Shown: positions 8,571 to 17,074 of the stretch, piece by piece
Layout: each line of letters starts with the position of its first letter
Position numbering within the stretch: the stretch's first letter is position 1
From: Desulfosarcina sp. BuS5
GTDB lineage: Bacteria > Desulfobacterota > Desulfobacteria > Desulfobacterales > BuS5
NCBI RefSeq assembly: GCF_028752835.1
Contig: NZ_CP087952.1
Location: forward strand, 3,284,501-3,348,500
Length of the DNA: 64,000 nt
Reading direction: 5' to 3'
Position numbers and translations under genes: made by a program
Notes under the pieces: generated by a model
Told to the model about the DNA's origin: nothing
Seen by the model: only the letters and a program-made list of their open reading frames with translations
The model's database searches: none

Positions 8571-9192
8571 GATTTAACGCTTCTTGTCACCACTGCACCC
8601 ATTCCTACAACGGAGCCTTTTCCTATAATGATTGCCCTCTCATTAGTGCCTTGTTTAATCACAACCCCAGTTCCTATGTACTCATAATCCTCCACAACAA
8701 CTTTTCCATTGCAATGAACGCTTGGAGCGAATGTAACAAAATCTCCAATTACACAATCATGAGCTACATAAGAATAAATATTAGCATGAAAAATCTTCCG
8801 ATCTTTGCATTGGATGTTACAGTAGTAAAAGGGCATAGAATTGCACCTTCTCCTATTGTATTGTCGTCATAAGTGACGTTATTAAGGGCCTGTATAGTAA
8901 AAGGTTTAATATTGGACGTAAGCATTTTGTTGGCAATACGTTCGCGAGTTTTGTAGTCTGCAATTGCGATGTTAAAATATTTATTATCGGCTTGGCAAGA
9001 AAGGAAATATGACTCGCTAACCACTTTATGCCCATTAATGACTGTTTGTTTTTCGAGATTCTCAACAACAAAGACCAATTCATGTCCTTTGCTTCCATAA
9101 GTGTCGGCAATCATTTGGCGTGCAACCGGCATGACCTCTCGTCCAAATCCTCCCGCACCGATTATTCCATAGAGTTCTGTTCTGTAAATCAT
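8571..9192 (-). pseudogene. NeuD-family sugar O-acyltransferase, frameshifted and truncated
   Basis: The start at 9192 (AGGAG upstream) begins MIYRTELYGIIGAGGFGREV, the N-terminal Rossmann part of NeuD/PglD-type acyltransferases. The left-handed beta-helix hexapeptides follow: TIGEGAILCPFTTVTSNAKIG, cut here to key residues, then in another frame HANIYSYVAHDCVIGDFV and IIGKGSVVGMGAVVT. The frame changes near 8790-8800, and the 3' end is cut at 8570 by the right end of the IS, so the gene is broken twice. It would be the first cargo of the cassette run described at 9244-11510. It may once have acetylated a surface sugar. Confidence 0.8.
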
Positions 9193-9243
9193 CGTGTAGC
9201 TCCTTTTGCTTTTGTCAAGTCTTTTTTTAAGAAATCGCATGAA

Positions 9244-9285
9244 GGCTAATCGCGGTGCCCGGCGACGCAGCCGCCTGGTTAGGGC
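9244..9285 (-). other. attC-like site A (shortened)
   Basis: On the plus strand GGCTAA begins and GTTAGGGC ends a 42-bp unit, as the R' and R'' boxes of an integron attC would. Between them lies TCGCGGTGCCCGGCGACGCA and GCCGCCTG, a GC-rich stretch shared with sites B and C. The core seen in B and C (AACCGG region) is missing. It separates the HEPN gene stop (9322) from the acyltransferase start (9192). Called attC-like by analogy; no integrase is in the window. Confidence 0.45.
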
Positions 9286-9321
9286 AGGGCTTTCCCGAAC
9301 CGGATAAAGAGAGTAAGTAAG

Positions 9322-9720
9322 TCAACTTATCTCTTTTTCAACCAAGCTGATGATAAACCCAACGAGTTGTTCTGCCTTTGAGATCCATGGCAAAACCTGT
9401 GGTTCTTGAAACCTTACAAAATCGATGTAGTCACCCTCTTGACGTCTCTCAAAAAGATCATTGTAGATCCGTGCCAAATCCTTCGGGATCTTACCCGTCC
9501 TCACATACTGCCTATTAAAAAGACTACGCACGCCCGTATGCTTGGATGATGACAGGCAGTGACGTACAAGAAGAGCCGATACCGCATAGAAGCAGGCATA
9601 ATAGAGCCGGTTCACACAAGCATTCCACCGCCTTGCATTGGCAAGAATACGAGCATCTTCCAGAGTCTCTTGTGCTCGGGCCATACGGTACAACACCAGA
9701 TCCTTGCTCCATTCCGTCAT
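9322..9720 (-). CDS. HEPN-domain protein (toxin-like half of a HEPN/MNT pair)
   Basis: A 132-residue all-helical protein whose pattern LYYACFYAVSALL, followed by a C-terminal RRQEGDYIDF, fits the HEPN family (DUF/“HEPN domain-containing”). HEPN proteins of this kind are usually RNases inhibited by a partner nucleotidyltransferase; the classic Rx4-6H motif is present only in an RRxxxDY variant, as in the MNT-paired subfamily. Its ATG overlaps the stop of the upstream nucleotidyltransferase gene by four bases (ATGA), so translation is coupled. The pair sits as one cargo unit between two attC-like sites. Confidence 0.8.
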   Translation of the reverse strand: MTEWSKDLVLYRMARAQETLEDARILANARRWNACVNRLYYACFYAVSALLVRHCLSSSKHTGVRSLFNRQYVRTGKIPKDLARIYNDLFERRQEGDYIDFVRFQEPQVLPWISKAEQLVGFIISLVEKEIS

Positions 9721-10031
9721 AGTCTGATTCCTTCCTGCTGCACTCTTTGGTGAAATGGTATAGCCTGATAGAGGTTACTATTCCATTCTTCACGAGTCCG
9801 CACAATCGATGAGATGACTTCTCCATATTCCCATTCTATTTCATAGAGCCTGTGCCGAATTCGATCTGTACGTTCATCGTTAATAGGGCCATCAACCAGG
9901 ATGAGTAAGTCCCAGTCTGATTCCGAGAGAGCATCCCCACGGGAGCGTGAACCGTAAAGGATTATTTCTGCCTCAAGTTCCACCTCATGAATAGCCTGCC
10001 TTATTTGCTCAATTAATTCATCTCGTTTCAT
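9717..10031 (-). CDS. MNT-type nucleotidyltransferase (antitoxin-like half of the HEPN/MNT pair)
   Basis: A 104-residue minimal nucleotidyltransferase. The signature GSRSRGDALSESDWDLLILV, near residues 27-46, carries the GSx10DxD catalytic pattern. In characterised HEPN/MNT toxin-antitoxin systems the MNT enzyme AMPylates the HEPN toxin and neutralises it. Here the gene precedes and overlaps the HEPN gene. Its start lies 23 bp after attC-like site B, which is the usual short leader of an integron cassette. TA modules are frequent passengers of chromosomal integrons. Confidence 0.82.
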   Translation of the reverse strand: MKRDELIEQIRQAIHEVELEAEIILYGSRSRGDALSESDWDLLILVDGPINDERTDRIRHRLYEIEWEYGEVISSIVRTREEWNSNLYQAIPFHQRVQQEGIRL

Positions 10032-10053
10032 ATGATCACCTCATATTCTCTGG

Positions 10054-10287
10054 AGCCCTAATCGCGGTGCTGACCGGTCGCCGTGGGCTTTTCAAGCAAG
10101 CTATGCTTGCTTGAAAAGCCCACGGCGACCGGTCAAGTACCTTGTTCCGGCGCAAGCGCCGGGGCAAGGAGCTGGACGAAGTCAGCACCGCGATTCCAGG
10201 CGGCGTAGCCGCCTGGAACGTTGCAAATAACCGGTGCAACTGGAGCGCAGCGGAATTTGCATCCGAGTTAATTTGCCTTGTTAGCCC
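10054..10287 (-). other. attC-like site B, expanded by hairpins
   Basis: Read on the minus strand, GGGCTAACAAGGC opens the site three bases after the stop of the signalling gene. A core with ATGCAAATTCCGCTGCGC and CACCGGTTATTTGCAACG follows, which closely resembles attC sites of chromosomal integrons. The expected closing GTTAG box is split: AACG|TT is followed by about 150 bp of palindromes, and the TTAGGGC end appears at 10054. The insert holds three hairpins: 10072-10134, 10140-10169 and 10194-10218, with the first two enclosed by 15-bp arms at 10060-10074 and 10181-10195. Confidence 0.5.
10072..10134. repeat. Perfect 30-bp-stem palindrome
   Basis: GACCGGTCGCCGTGGGCTTT to the left is mirrored exactly to the right through 30 bases, with a three-base TAT loop at 10102-10104. 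I found no mismatch. It lies inside attC-like site B, within longer AATCGCGGTGCTGAC arms. Confidence 0.9.
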
Positions 10288-10289
10288 AT

Positions 10290-10892
10290 TTACACAAAAT
10301 CCGGATACAGCTTTTTCATACATTCCGGACAAATAGAATGTGAAAATTGGGCTTCTGTTTTTTCGCTTATATAACTCTCTATTTGCACCCAGTTATCTTG
10401 CTTTTTCGGGTCAGTTCCTTCCAGTCTTATTTTTTTACAATTAGAACATATTGGTAGAATACCTTCCAGTTTTTTAATATGAGAAAGAGCGTTTTCCAGC
10501 TCATCGATTTTCCTCTTGAGCAGCTTTTCATTATTATCGAGAGAAACAATCATAGAGTTAAATGCTTCAGAGAAATCACCCATAAAGTCGACCCGCTGGC
10601 TAAAATCACCCTTTGCTACTTGGTTTGCCTGCCAAGTGAGATGAAGCAAGCGGGAATGCAATTCCTTGAAAGGTGATCCGAAAAAATTCTTTGGCGAAAT
10701 TTTTATCTCGGCTAATTCCCCTTTCGATAACGGAATGATGAAATCATGTACCTCCTGCATAAAAGTAATAAGTTGATTCAGCGTTTTTGCAAGATTTTGT
10801 TCACGTTCATCAGTAATGTTTTCAGTGTCAATTTTTTCAGGGATTTTGCCTTGCAAAAGAATTGCAAGTTTTGCGGTAATTTTTTCCATCAT
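10290..10892 (-). CDS. HAMP-like signalling protein with C-terminal CxxC zinc-knuckle tail
   Basis: A 200-residue cytoplasmic protein. A middle region (LTWQANQVAKGDFSQRVDFM, near residues 85-105) looks like a HAMP linker, followed by a coiled coil. The C-terminus ILPICSNCKKIR and then SHSICPECMKKLYPDFV is the conserved CxxC...CxxC tail found at the end of many PAS-sensor and response-regulator proteins of deltaproteobacteria. There is no kinase or GGDEF domain. It overlaps the V4R gene by four bases and follows it, so the two are translated together; the V4R protein probably senses a ligand and this partner relays it. The output is unknown. Confidence 0.65.
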   Translation of the reverse strand: MMEKITAKLAILLQGKIPEKIDTENITDEREQNLAKTLNQLITFMQEVHDFIIPLSKGELAEIKISPKNFFGSPFKELHSRLLHLTWQANQVAKGDFSQRVDFMGDFSEAFNSMIVSLDNNEKLLKRKIDELENALSHIKKLEGILPICSNCKKIRLEGTDPKKQDNWVQIESYISEKTEAQFSHSICPECMKKLYPDFV

Positions 10893-11425
10893 TCAGTATC
10901 CTTTTGCAGTCTTACATCAAATCGGCAAAGCCTGTCACCACTTGCCCAACAGTCTATCTCTTTTGCATAGAAAGGTTTTCCTGTATAGGCCTCCATAATG
11001 CCGGCAATAAAACCCTCATCATATTGACAAACAACCTCATCGGAGGGCGGTAGGCCAGAACAATCAAGATCTTCAGCAACTGTTAATGTAAACCTCATGT
11101 TCTCAAGATCAACTTTTTCAATGCGAAGAATCCCGATGGCTTGCTCTCTGAGTACTTTTTGTAACTGAGATACAAATTCGTTAAAATCGAGTTCCCTGTT
11201 CAGCATATTCTCACAAAATTGCCTCCCGGCAAGACTGCCTGCCTTAATGATGATATCATTTGTTTTGTTTATACCTAACTCGGTTATCATCACGTCTCGA
11301 AAAGTATATTGGAGTAATCGATAAACAAAAACCGGAACACTTAAACCAAGGTTTGGTCTCCCGCTTTCAAGATCACCCAAGTCTTCCCATACAAATTTGT
11401 TATAATCACGCTCTTCATTAAACAT
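10889..11425 (-). CDS. V4R (4-vinyl reductase) domain protein
   Basis: A 178-residue protein whose C-terminal two-thirds fits the V4R domain: GSLAGRQFCENML, a VAEDLDCSGLP segment, then DEGFIAGIMEAYTGKPFYAK and CWASGDRLCRFDV. V4R domains bind small hydrocarbon or heme-like ligands and occur in sensors. The start at 11425 lies 16 bp from attC-like site C, the typical position of the first codon of a cassette gene. Its partner gene follows with a four-base overlap. A sensory role is inferred from the domain. Confidence 0.75.
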   Translation of the reverse strand: MFNEERDYNKFVWEDLGDLESGRPNLGLSVPVFVYRLLQYTFRDVMITELGINKTNDIIIKAGSLAGRQFCENMLNRELDFNEFVSQLQKVLREQAIGILRIEKVDLENMRFTLTVAEDLDCSGLPPSDEVVCQYDEGFIAGIMEAYTGKPFYAKEIDCWASGDRLCRFDVRLQKDTE

Positions 11426-11441
11426 AGATTCAATTCTCTGT

Positions 11442-11510
11442 GGCTAATCGCGGCGCAGCCGCCTGGAACGTCGCAATTAACCGGCGCGTTTTTTGCGTCC
11501 GTGTTTCCAG
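11442..11510 (-). other. attC-like site C, interrupted by the group II intron
   Basis: On the plus strand GGCTAA (11442) is followed by TCGCGGCGCAGCCGCCTGGA, then ACGTCGCAATTAACCGGCGC and a TTTTTTGCGTCCG arm. This is the same order as in site B but with a shorter GC-rich insert. The far box (GTTAG-type) is not present; instead the intron 3' end begins at about 11511. Confidence 0.45.
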
Positions 11511-11984
11511 GTAGGAGCATCGGTTACCCGACGCCCCCCCCTACAGACCCGTACGTGAAGATTTCCCTCATACGGTTCCTCGGTTCAAATCCTTTTTACC
11601 GGATTATCAACCAAACAGGCGACACCCCGTTTGGCGTATAACTTTGCAGCCCTTACGGCATCAAATATTATGGACTATTCTGGGTAATGGCAGTGGGTAT
11701 GTTGTGCGCAAGTCCTCGAACATTACTTCGCCCTTGTGACTTCTTCGGCTTAACCATCGACGCCATGCTTTCTCAGTATATTCAAACACAACTTCCAGCG
11801 CTTTGTAGTTACTTATTACACCAAAGTACTGGTAAAAACCTCGCAGTTTACTGCAAAGGAATCTCATACTGCTCGACCATTGGCTTATGACGGTTATCCT
11901 TGCACCATATCCATATTCTCTTCATAAAACGGCTTGAACGCTTTCTTGCCGTCTTTTTCTTTATTACCATGTACCCTTTTAATG
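11511..11984 (-). mobile_element. Group II intron, 3' remnant
   Basis: On the minus strand the end of a maturase frame is followed by a domain V-like hairpin (GAACCGTATGAGGG / CACGTACGGGTCTG, about 11544-11582) and a domain VI-like hairpin with a TTAC loop (about 11511-11541). Domains I-IV and most of the reverse transcriptase are missing because IS copy 2 starts at 11985. The intron lies directly against attC-like site C. Class was not determined. Confidence 0.75.
11661..11984 (-). pseudogene. Group II intron reverse transcriptase/maturase, C-terminal fragment
   Basis: The frame ending at 11661 reads LRGFYQYFGVISNYKALEVV and on to WRRWLSRRSHKG, the conserved end of the maturase (GIIM) domain. 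Upstream of about 11867 the match continues in another frame (WCKDNRHKPMVEQYEIPLQ, then a stop), so there is a frameshift near 11865. The 5' part is lost at the IS boundary. Confidence 0.75.
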
Positions 11985-12140
11985 TGGGGTGTCTAAATTC
12001 CCATAATTAGCTTGCTCAGGATTTGCCCCCCCCCTTCAGAATATAAGTTATGTATGTCAATTTACTACATTTATAAACAAAGCATTAACTTGTTGATAAT
12101 ACCCATTATTTATATTTGAATGTGGTCAAACAAATGCTTA

Positions 12141-13780
12141 TTAAGCTGCGGCACGGTTATTATATTCGGCATTATTGAGCGCGTAAGGTTGTTTTGTAAA
12201 CTTATTTACGGGCCCACCTAATTGTTCAAAATTTGCTGTAATATCAGTTACATCTTTTGATTTTTCATCATTTTTTGGCACCGGTAGAAGAGTTAAACCA
12301 CAGTCAAACTCAGTTGACAAACTATCTGTAAGGCTTCCGGGGGTTGGTAAAATTTTTCGGCGCTGCCGAGTTAAAGACAACAACTTATTTTCAACTTCCT
12401 GTTGTTCCTTTACTGTAACGCCCATTGCCATCCGAACGGATTCTCTATTCACAGATCCGCAAAAAGCCGGTAAACGAAGTGCAATTCGGTTTGCATCTTT
12501 TACTTCTCCTGTACCATGTGTTTTACCAAGTCCAAACAGGGATTCAATATTATCAGAACAAATAGGCATTCCAGTATTGCCCATGCCCAATGATTCAGCG
12601 ACTATTAATTGTTTTTCCATCCAGGTAATAAAACCGATACGTACTTGAGAGCTTTGAGGGATATTTTTTAAAAGTTCTTTGCACTCTTTGTAGGTTTTCA
12701 TATTCAAGCCTTGAGCTTTAAGAATTTCCTGGCTTTTTAAAAGAGGAGATGCATCACGAAGAAATCGCTTGATAAACTGTTTATATTCAGGAAGTTTACC
12801 AAGATAATTCCTAAGTTTTGAAACTACAGAGCCCTTTGAAACTCGCCCCCGTGGTGAGTGCTTAAGAACCATTTCAGCCCATTTCACCATTCGATGAATA
12901 TTCATGAATCGAGCTTTTGTCGAAACCTTTGGGGGTGCAAAAAATGCAAGTACTGTTTGCTTAAATTTTTTTGAGGCTTGTCCGCAAGCAGAGATAAAAC
13001 AGTCATACGAAGGATGTTTTGTATATTCTTTTTTTAATAGATTGGCAACAACATGAGAAATATCATCAATGGAGAAACTTGAAAATCCTCTTTCATTTAG
13101 GAGTCTGACACCTTTCATGAGGTCCATTCCTCCGTCTTTCAAATATGCAGCAGGTTTTCCGGTGATGAGAATCACCTTTTGTAAAAAATTTGCAATGGAT
13201 TCTCCAGTCCATGATTTCGCCACTGAAATTGCTACACAATTGATGTTTTCAAGAGTTGGAGCACCTTCATGATTTTTAAAATGATCAGTTCTAAGCTCCA
13301 AAATAGCAAGAATTTTATCAGCTCCCAATGCTATTGAGGTATCTATCATCCAAATAGCACCATTTACAATCTTATCCATATCAAAAGAAACAGAAGAAAG
13401 CCCTTTATAGTTCCAGATTTTTGATAGTGAATATCTGGTGACCCAGTTAATGATCGTTTGAGGGCACGGTGTTTTGGTTATCCCAAGGTATGCTTGTAAA
13501 ATGCCAAACATTCTTGATATTGCTCTGAATCCAACGTGTCCGACCAAAAATAGGCGTAAAGAAATAAAAATCAATTCCTCCTTACTATTAACCGACAATG
13601 TGTTCTTTTTACGTTCTTGTTCTAATTCTTGTCTATTTTTCCGGAGTTCAGACTTGTATTTATTTCGTTCATTTTTAGTACGTTTCAGCTCAGCTTTCTG
13701 ATACTTAATTATACGAGTACGATCAACTGCTTTGTCTTTCCAGGCAGTTCTACTTTTTTTAATTTTGAAACTTTACTCAT
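12141..13780 (-). CDS. IS transposase, copy 2, probably made by -1 frameshift
   Basis: The 485-residue main frame is identical in translation to copy 1, and the upstream coiled-coil segment, the ATG at 13780 and the run of seven A (13754-13760 on this strand) are all conserved. The one visible nucleotide difference inside it (near 13512) is silent. Both copies therefore look equally functional. Confidence 0.8.
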
Positions 13781-13916
13781 AGCAATAACCATCTTTTTGG
13801 TTAAAATATTTGAATATATAGGGAATAATAATTTTTTTCAATCAGCAATTTTGAATTATTGACGGCATTTTGTTATGGTCTACGCAAATTTTACTGAAAA
13901 TATTGAAGGTGCCTGA

Positions 13917-14222
13917 ATGACATATGATAGATTGCAAGCAAAAATAATCCCTGGCAAACATTGTAGCTTTTGTGGAAACGATTCTGTTCCTTTAATAAAA
14001 ACAAAATGTTGTGACCAATGGATTTGCTGTGACACTTCTTTTGCATCTATAAAAGGTGGAGATTATTGCCAATATCATCACGAGCACGAGGGTCTCTGCC
14101 ATTTTCATTACAATAACAGCCATTCAGGGATATGGCAGGAGTGCAAAGAATGCCGGGATTTGGTTGGGGAAGATAATTTTAATGCTGCATTTCATGACCC
14201 CAACAATGTGCCAAGATATTAA
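13917..14222 (+). CDS. Cys/His-rich IS passenger protein, copy 2
   Basis: 101 residues, differing from copy 1 only where HESLCHFQ becomes HEGLCHFH. All Cys are kept. It is divergent from the transposase and lies inside the IS ends. Confidence 0.65.
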   Translation: MTYDRLQAKIIPGKHCSFCGNDSVPLIKTKCCDQWICCDTSFASIKGGDYCQYHHEHEGLCHFHYNNSHSGIWQECKECRDLVGEDNFNAAFHDPNNVPRY

Positions 14223-14291
14223 TCGCACTCATGATAGGGCCAAAAGTTGAGCAAAAAAAGTAACCACAAAACTGAGTTTTTGGACACCCCA

Positions 14292-14605
14292 GCTATAAAC
14301 AGGTTGCCGTCCTTCTGTTTGTAAGGGACAAATTGATGTTGGGTCATAAGATCAAAAGGAATCTGTTCAAAAAGATCAAATTCAGGAGGATCTTCAAGTT
14401 GAACATAGGGGCATGAACACTGAGCAGCAATTATTTGGGCAAGTTTTTCTTCATCAATAATTCCTTCCTGGATACAGAGATATCCCAACCGCTGTTTTGT
14501 AATATTCTGCTTGGAGAGAATATGATCAAGCTGTTCATTGGTCATGAAGCCCAGCTTGATCGCCCACTCTCCGAATTTTAATTTTTTATATGATTTAACA
14601 GGCAT
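14292..14605 (-). pseudogene. PilB/GspE-type secretion ATPase, N-terminal fragment
   Basis: The ATG at 14605 (AAGGGA upstream) opens MPVKSYKKLKFGEWAIKLG, then MTNEQLDHILSKQ, GYLCIQEGIIDEEKLAQIIA and PFDLMTQHQFVPYKQKDGNL, the N-terminal T2SSE/MshEN domain of type II secretion and type IV pilus assembly ATPases. About 105 residues remain; the IS end follows and the ATPase core is nowhere in the window. It lies 17 bp downstream of the intact PilC/GspF gene in the same direction, so the pilus or secretion operon is interrupted. Only the N-domain fused to a short IS-derived tail could be made. Confidence 0.85.
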
Positions 14606-14622
14606 TATTCCCTTCACATTTA

Positions 14623-15834
14623 TTATGAAATTGTTGTTGCCATTTGGAAGATCGGCATATACATTGCCAGTACTATAAAGCCTATGAGAAACCCCATTAC
14701 GATCATAAGCAGCGGTTCAATGGTGGAAGTCAAGATTGACAACTTTGTATCAACGCTGTTTTCATAAAAATCTGCAATATCGTTTAATACCTGTTCAAGT
14801 GCTCCGCTGCCTTCTCCTGCAGAGATCATCCGCAAAGCCAGTTGTGGAAAAAAATTCGTAGTCAGGAGAGAATCCGCAAATCCGATGCCTTCTTCTATTT
14901 TTTTAACAGCATTTTCAAGATGCATTTTCAAAAAACTGTTGTTCAAAGTGCCTGAGGAAATTTTTATGGTTTCCACCAGCGGGATACCCCCGCTAAACAC
15001 AGTAGATAAGGTGCGTGTCAGTTTGGATATTGAATAATTCAAATAGATTTCCCCAAAAAAAGGGATGTTTATTTTTAATCTATCAAAAAATATCCTGCCT
15101 TTTTCAGTCTTTACAAAATAAAAGATGCCAATGTACAAGCATACTATAATAATAAGAATATAGAAAAAATTGGATCTGATTGCATCGCTTACATCAATCA
15201 GGATAGCTGTAATCACAGGAAGCGGTGTATCTGTTCCCAGGAAAGACTCGGTCAGGGAAGGAACAACATAAACCAGCAGAAAAAGAAATACAAAAGAGGA
15301 AGCCAAAAATAAAATCAATGGGTATAATGAAGAGGAGATTACTTTTTGTTTTATCCTGTCAGCACTTTTCATATATTCAATATACCTTGATATTGCAAGC
15401 GGAATGTCGCCGCTCTTCTCTCCGGCTTTGAGTGACGCAATATACAGGCCCGGAAAAATACCCGGATATTTTCCAAAAGCTCCAGAAATCGATTCACCAG
15501 TAGAAATATCATCGCGAACCTTCCTGATTATGGTAAACAGTTCGCTTTTATCTCCTTTTTCAATAATAACATCTAAAACTGCCACTATTGAAAGCCCTGC
15601 CCTGATCAGTACTGAAACTTCCTGATTAAAAAGGAGAAAATCTTTTGAGTTAAAACTTTTTAGACCTGTTTTTTGTTTTATTGATGCAAAAAGCCCGCCC
15701 TCGCTGTTAATTTCAAGAGCATAATATCCATCGACTTCCAATAACTTTTTAGCATCGACCTTTGAATCCGCAAGTATAGTTTTTTCTATTATACGACCAT
15801 TTTGATCTGCTGCCTTGCATCGAAATGTATACAT
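14623..15834 (-). CDS. Type II secretion/type IV pilus inner-membrane platform protein (GspF/PilC)
   Basis: A full-length 403-residue member of the GspF/PilC family. Two T2SF domains are visible: the first around FLLFNQEVSVLIRAGLSIV with GEKSGDIP, the second around LTRTLSTVFSGGIPLV with SAGEGSGALEQVL. Transmembrane segments follow each (near 170-190, 215-235 and at the C-terminus, IEPLLMIVMGFLIGFIVLAM). GspF/PilC forms the platform on which the ATPase acts. The downstream ATPase gene is destroyed, so this copy may lack its motor unless another is encoded elsewhere. Confidence 0.92.
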   Translation of the reverse strand: MYTFRCKAADQNGRIIEKTILADSKVDAKKLLEVDGYYALEINSEGGLFASIKQKTGLKSFNSKDFLLFNQEVSVLIRAGLSIVAVLDVIIEKGDKSELFTIIRKVRDDISTGESISGAFGKYPGIFPGLYIASLKAGEKSGDIPLAISRYIEYMKSADRIKQKVISSSLYPLILFLASSFVFLFLLVYVVPSLTESFLGTDTPLPVITAILIDVSDAIRSNFFYILIIIVCLYIGIFYFVKTEKGRIFFDRLKINIPFFGEIYLNYSISKLTRTLSTVFSGGIPLVETIKISSGTLNNSFLKMHLENAVKKIEEGIGFADSLLTTNFFPQLALRMISAGEGSGALEQVLNDIADFYENSVDTKLSILTSTIEPLLMIVMGFLIGFIVLAMYMPIFQMATTIS

Positions 15835-16736
15835 AAAAGTGAGCGCTTTGAATAAAAAAATTAATCAAGAAGAAAAGATAATCGTTTGTGGCGGCCTTTA
15901 TTTTTCAGCTTACATTTACTTTGTACAAAAAACCGGATTGAACCGCGGAGATATTACATTAAAAAATAAGCAGTTTCTCTGCGCTCTTTGCGTTCTCTGC
16001 GGTGAAAAGACCGGTTCTAACATGGAAAAAAAGTCTTAACTAATTTTACGCTCCAATAAAAGACGCCTCGTTTTTTTTTATGGAATTATTGATTTCATTA
16101 TATGCAAAAAATATGCTTCAGAGTCAAATTTTAAAAGATAGTTTTACTATTTCATATTCTAATTTATAGCAGATTACTATCAACAACCCTGAAAGGTCTT
16201 GAAATTAATAAAGATGCATGCAGAATCGATTTTTTTGCTGAACTTTAAATTACAAAAAAACATGCTTAAAAAGAAGGTTTTTAAAAAAGTTGCTGCTAAC
16301 TAAACAGGACCAATGCTGATATGTATGAAAAAAATTACATAATCCTTGCTTACTTATCACATTAAGTATATATATTTGTAATTATTTTTCTATACTTCCC
16401 ATCTGACAACGATCATTTTATAGAGTTTTTGCCTGCGCAATAAATTGATATAAAAGGAAAAAATTTAAATTAAAGGTTATCTGTGCTCAGATTTTTTTTT
16501 GGCATTTTTTTTGCTTTTATATCTATAAAATAGATATTATCCATAGGGTTTTTTATTTTAATGAAAAAAAATCTTGTTAAAAGCCACATGTAAATAATAG
16601 AATTTTTTTGCATGAGCTGGTTTTGCGTGACTTTTTTCTTATTTTCAGAATAGTTGCCCTAATTGTATAACCAATCATTCTTGTAAGTTTGGTCTTCTTA
16701 AGTGTATTTAAATAAAATTAATAGAGGGAAAAAATT
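15835..16736. other. Long AT-rich intergenic region
   Basis: About 900 bp without a supportable gene. It contains a degenerate CTCTGCG-type direct repeat near 15975-16005, a motif seen scattered in many environmental genomes, and many A/T runs. It presumably carries the promoters of the flanking divergent genes, but no clear promoter could be singled out. Confidence 0.5.
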
Positions 16737-17021
16737 ATGAGCATTGCAAATGCAATGGCTTTAATTATAGATAATGGAGGAAGACGTCTCGGTTTTGATA
16801 GGCGCCAATTTTACTATACTGATTATACTCCGCCACGAAGAGGTGATATCGACCGCCGCAACGGCCTTGATCGCCGTAGCGGCCTCGACAGGCGCAAGAA
16901 CGTCGGCGCCGCAATAGAAGCTGGGATTATTGATATGAGAAAATTAAAAGAAAGAAGGCGTCTTGCAGACCGCAGAGCATCTTTTGCAAGAACACGAAAA
17001 AACACAACCTATAGACACTGA
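16737..17021 (+). CDS. Small Arg-rich protein with repeated GLDRRSGLDRR motif
   Basis: A 94-residue basic protein with an N-terminal GGRRLGFDRRQF segment, a tandem repeat RRNGLDRRSGLDRRKN near residues 40-55 and a C-terminal LKERRRLADRR. AGAGGGA precedes the ATG. DRR-rich small proteins like this are recurrent in deltaproteobacteria but have no established function. The codon pattern and the conserved repeat suggest a real gene. It could bind nucleic acid through the Arg clusters; that is only an inference. Confidence 0.65.
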   Translation: MSIANAMALIIDNGGRRLGFDRRQFYYTDYTPPRRGDIDRRNGLDRRSGLDRRKNVGAAIEAGIIDMRKLKERRRLADRRASFARTRKNTTYRH

Positions 17022-17074
17022 AAAGCCTTGCGGGGGATTACATTTCAATCTGTTAATGTATTATTCTTTACTCG

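Larger units (their letters stand above)
11985..14291 (-). mobile_element. Insertion sequence, copy 2 (2307 bp)
   Basis: Same ends, gene content and orientation as the copy at 6265-8570. Its right end cuts a PilB/GspE gene at 14292 and its left end cuts the group II intron. The flanks (TTTAATG on the left, GCTATAAAC on the right) show no target duplication, so the present junctions probably arose by rearrangement or recombination between copies rather than by simple insertion. Confidence 0.9.

Noticed and set aside
8498-8836. Independent small acyltransferase gene on the minus strand
   Set aside because: It is the out-of-frame continuation of the NeuD-like gene and its last residues are IS sequence.
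10036-10332. 98-residue minus-strand frame over the palindromes
   Set aside because: It lies entirely on the attC-like hairpin DNA and has no recognisable protein features.
6265-14291. Composite transposon bounded by the two direct IS copies
   Set aside because: Outer flanks share no target duplication and different genes are broken on each side, so movement as one unit is not supported.
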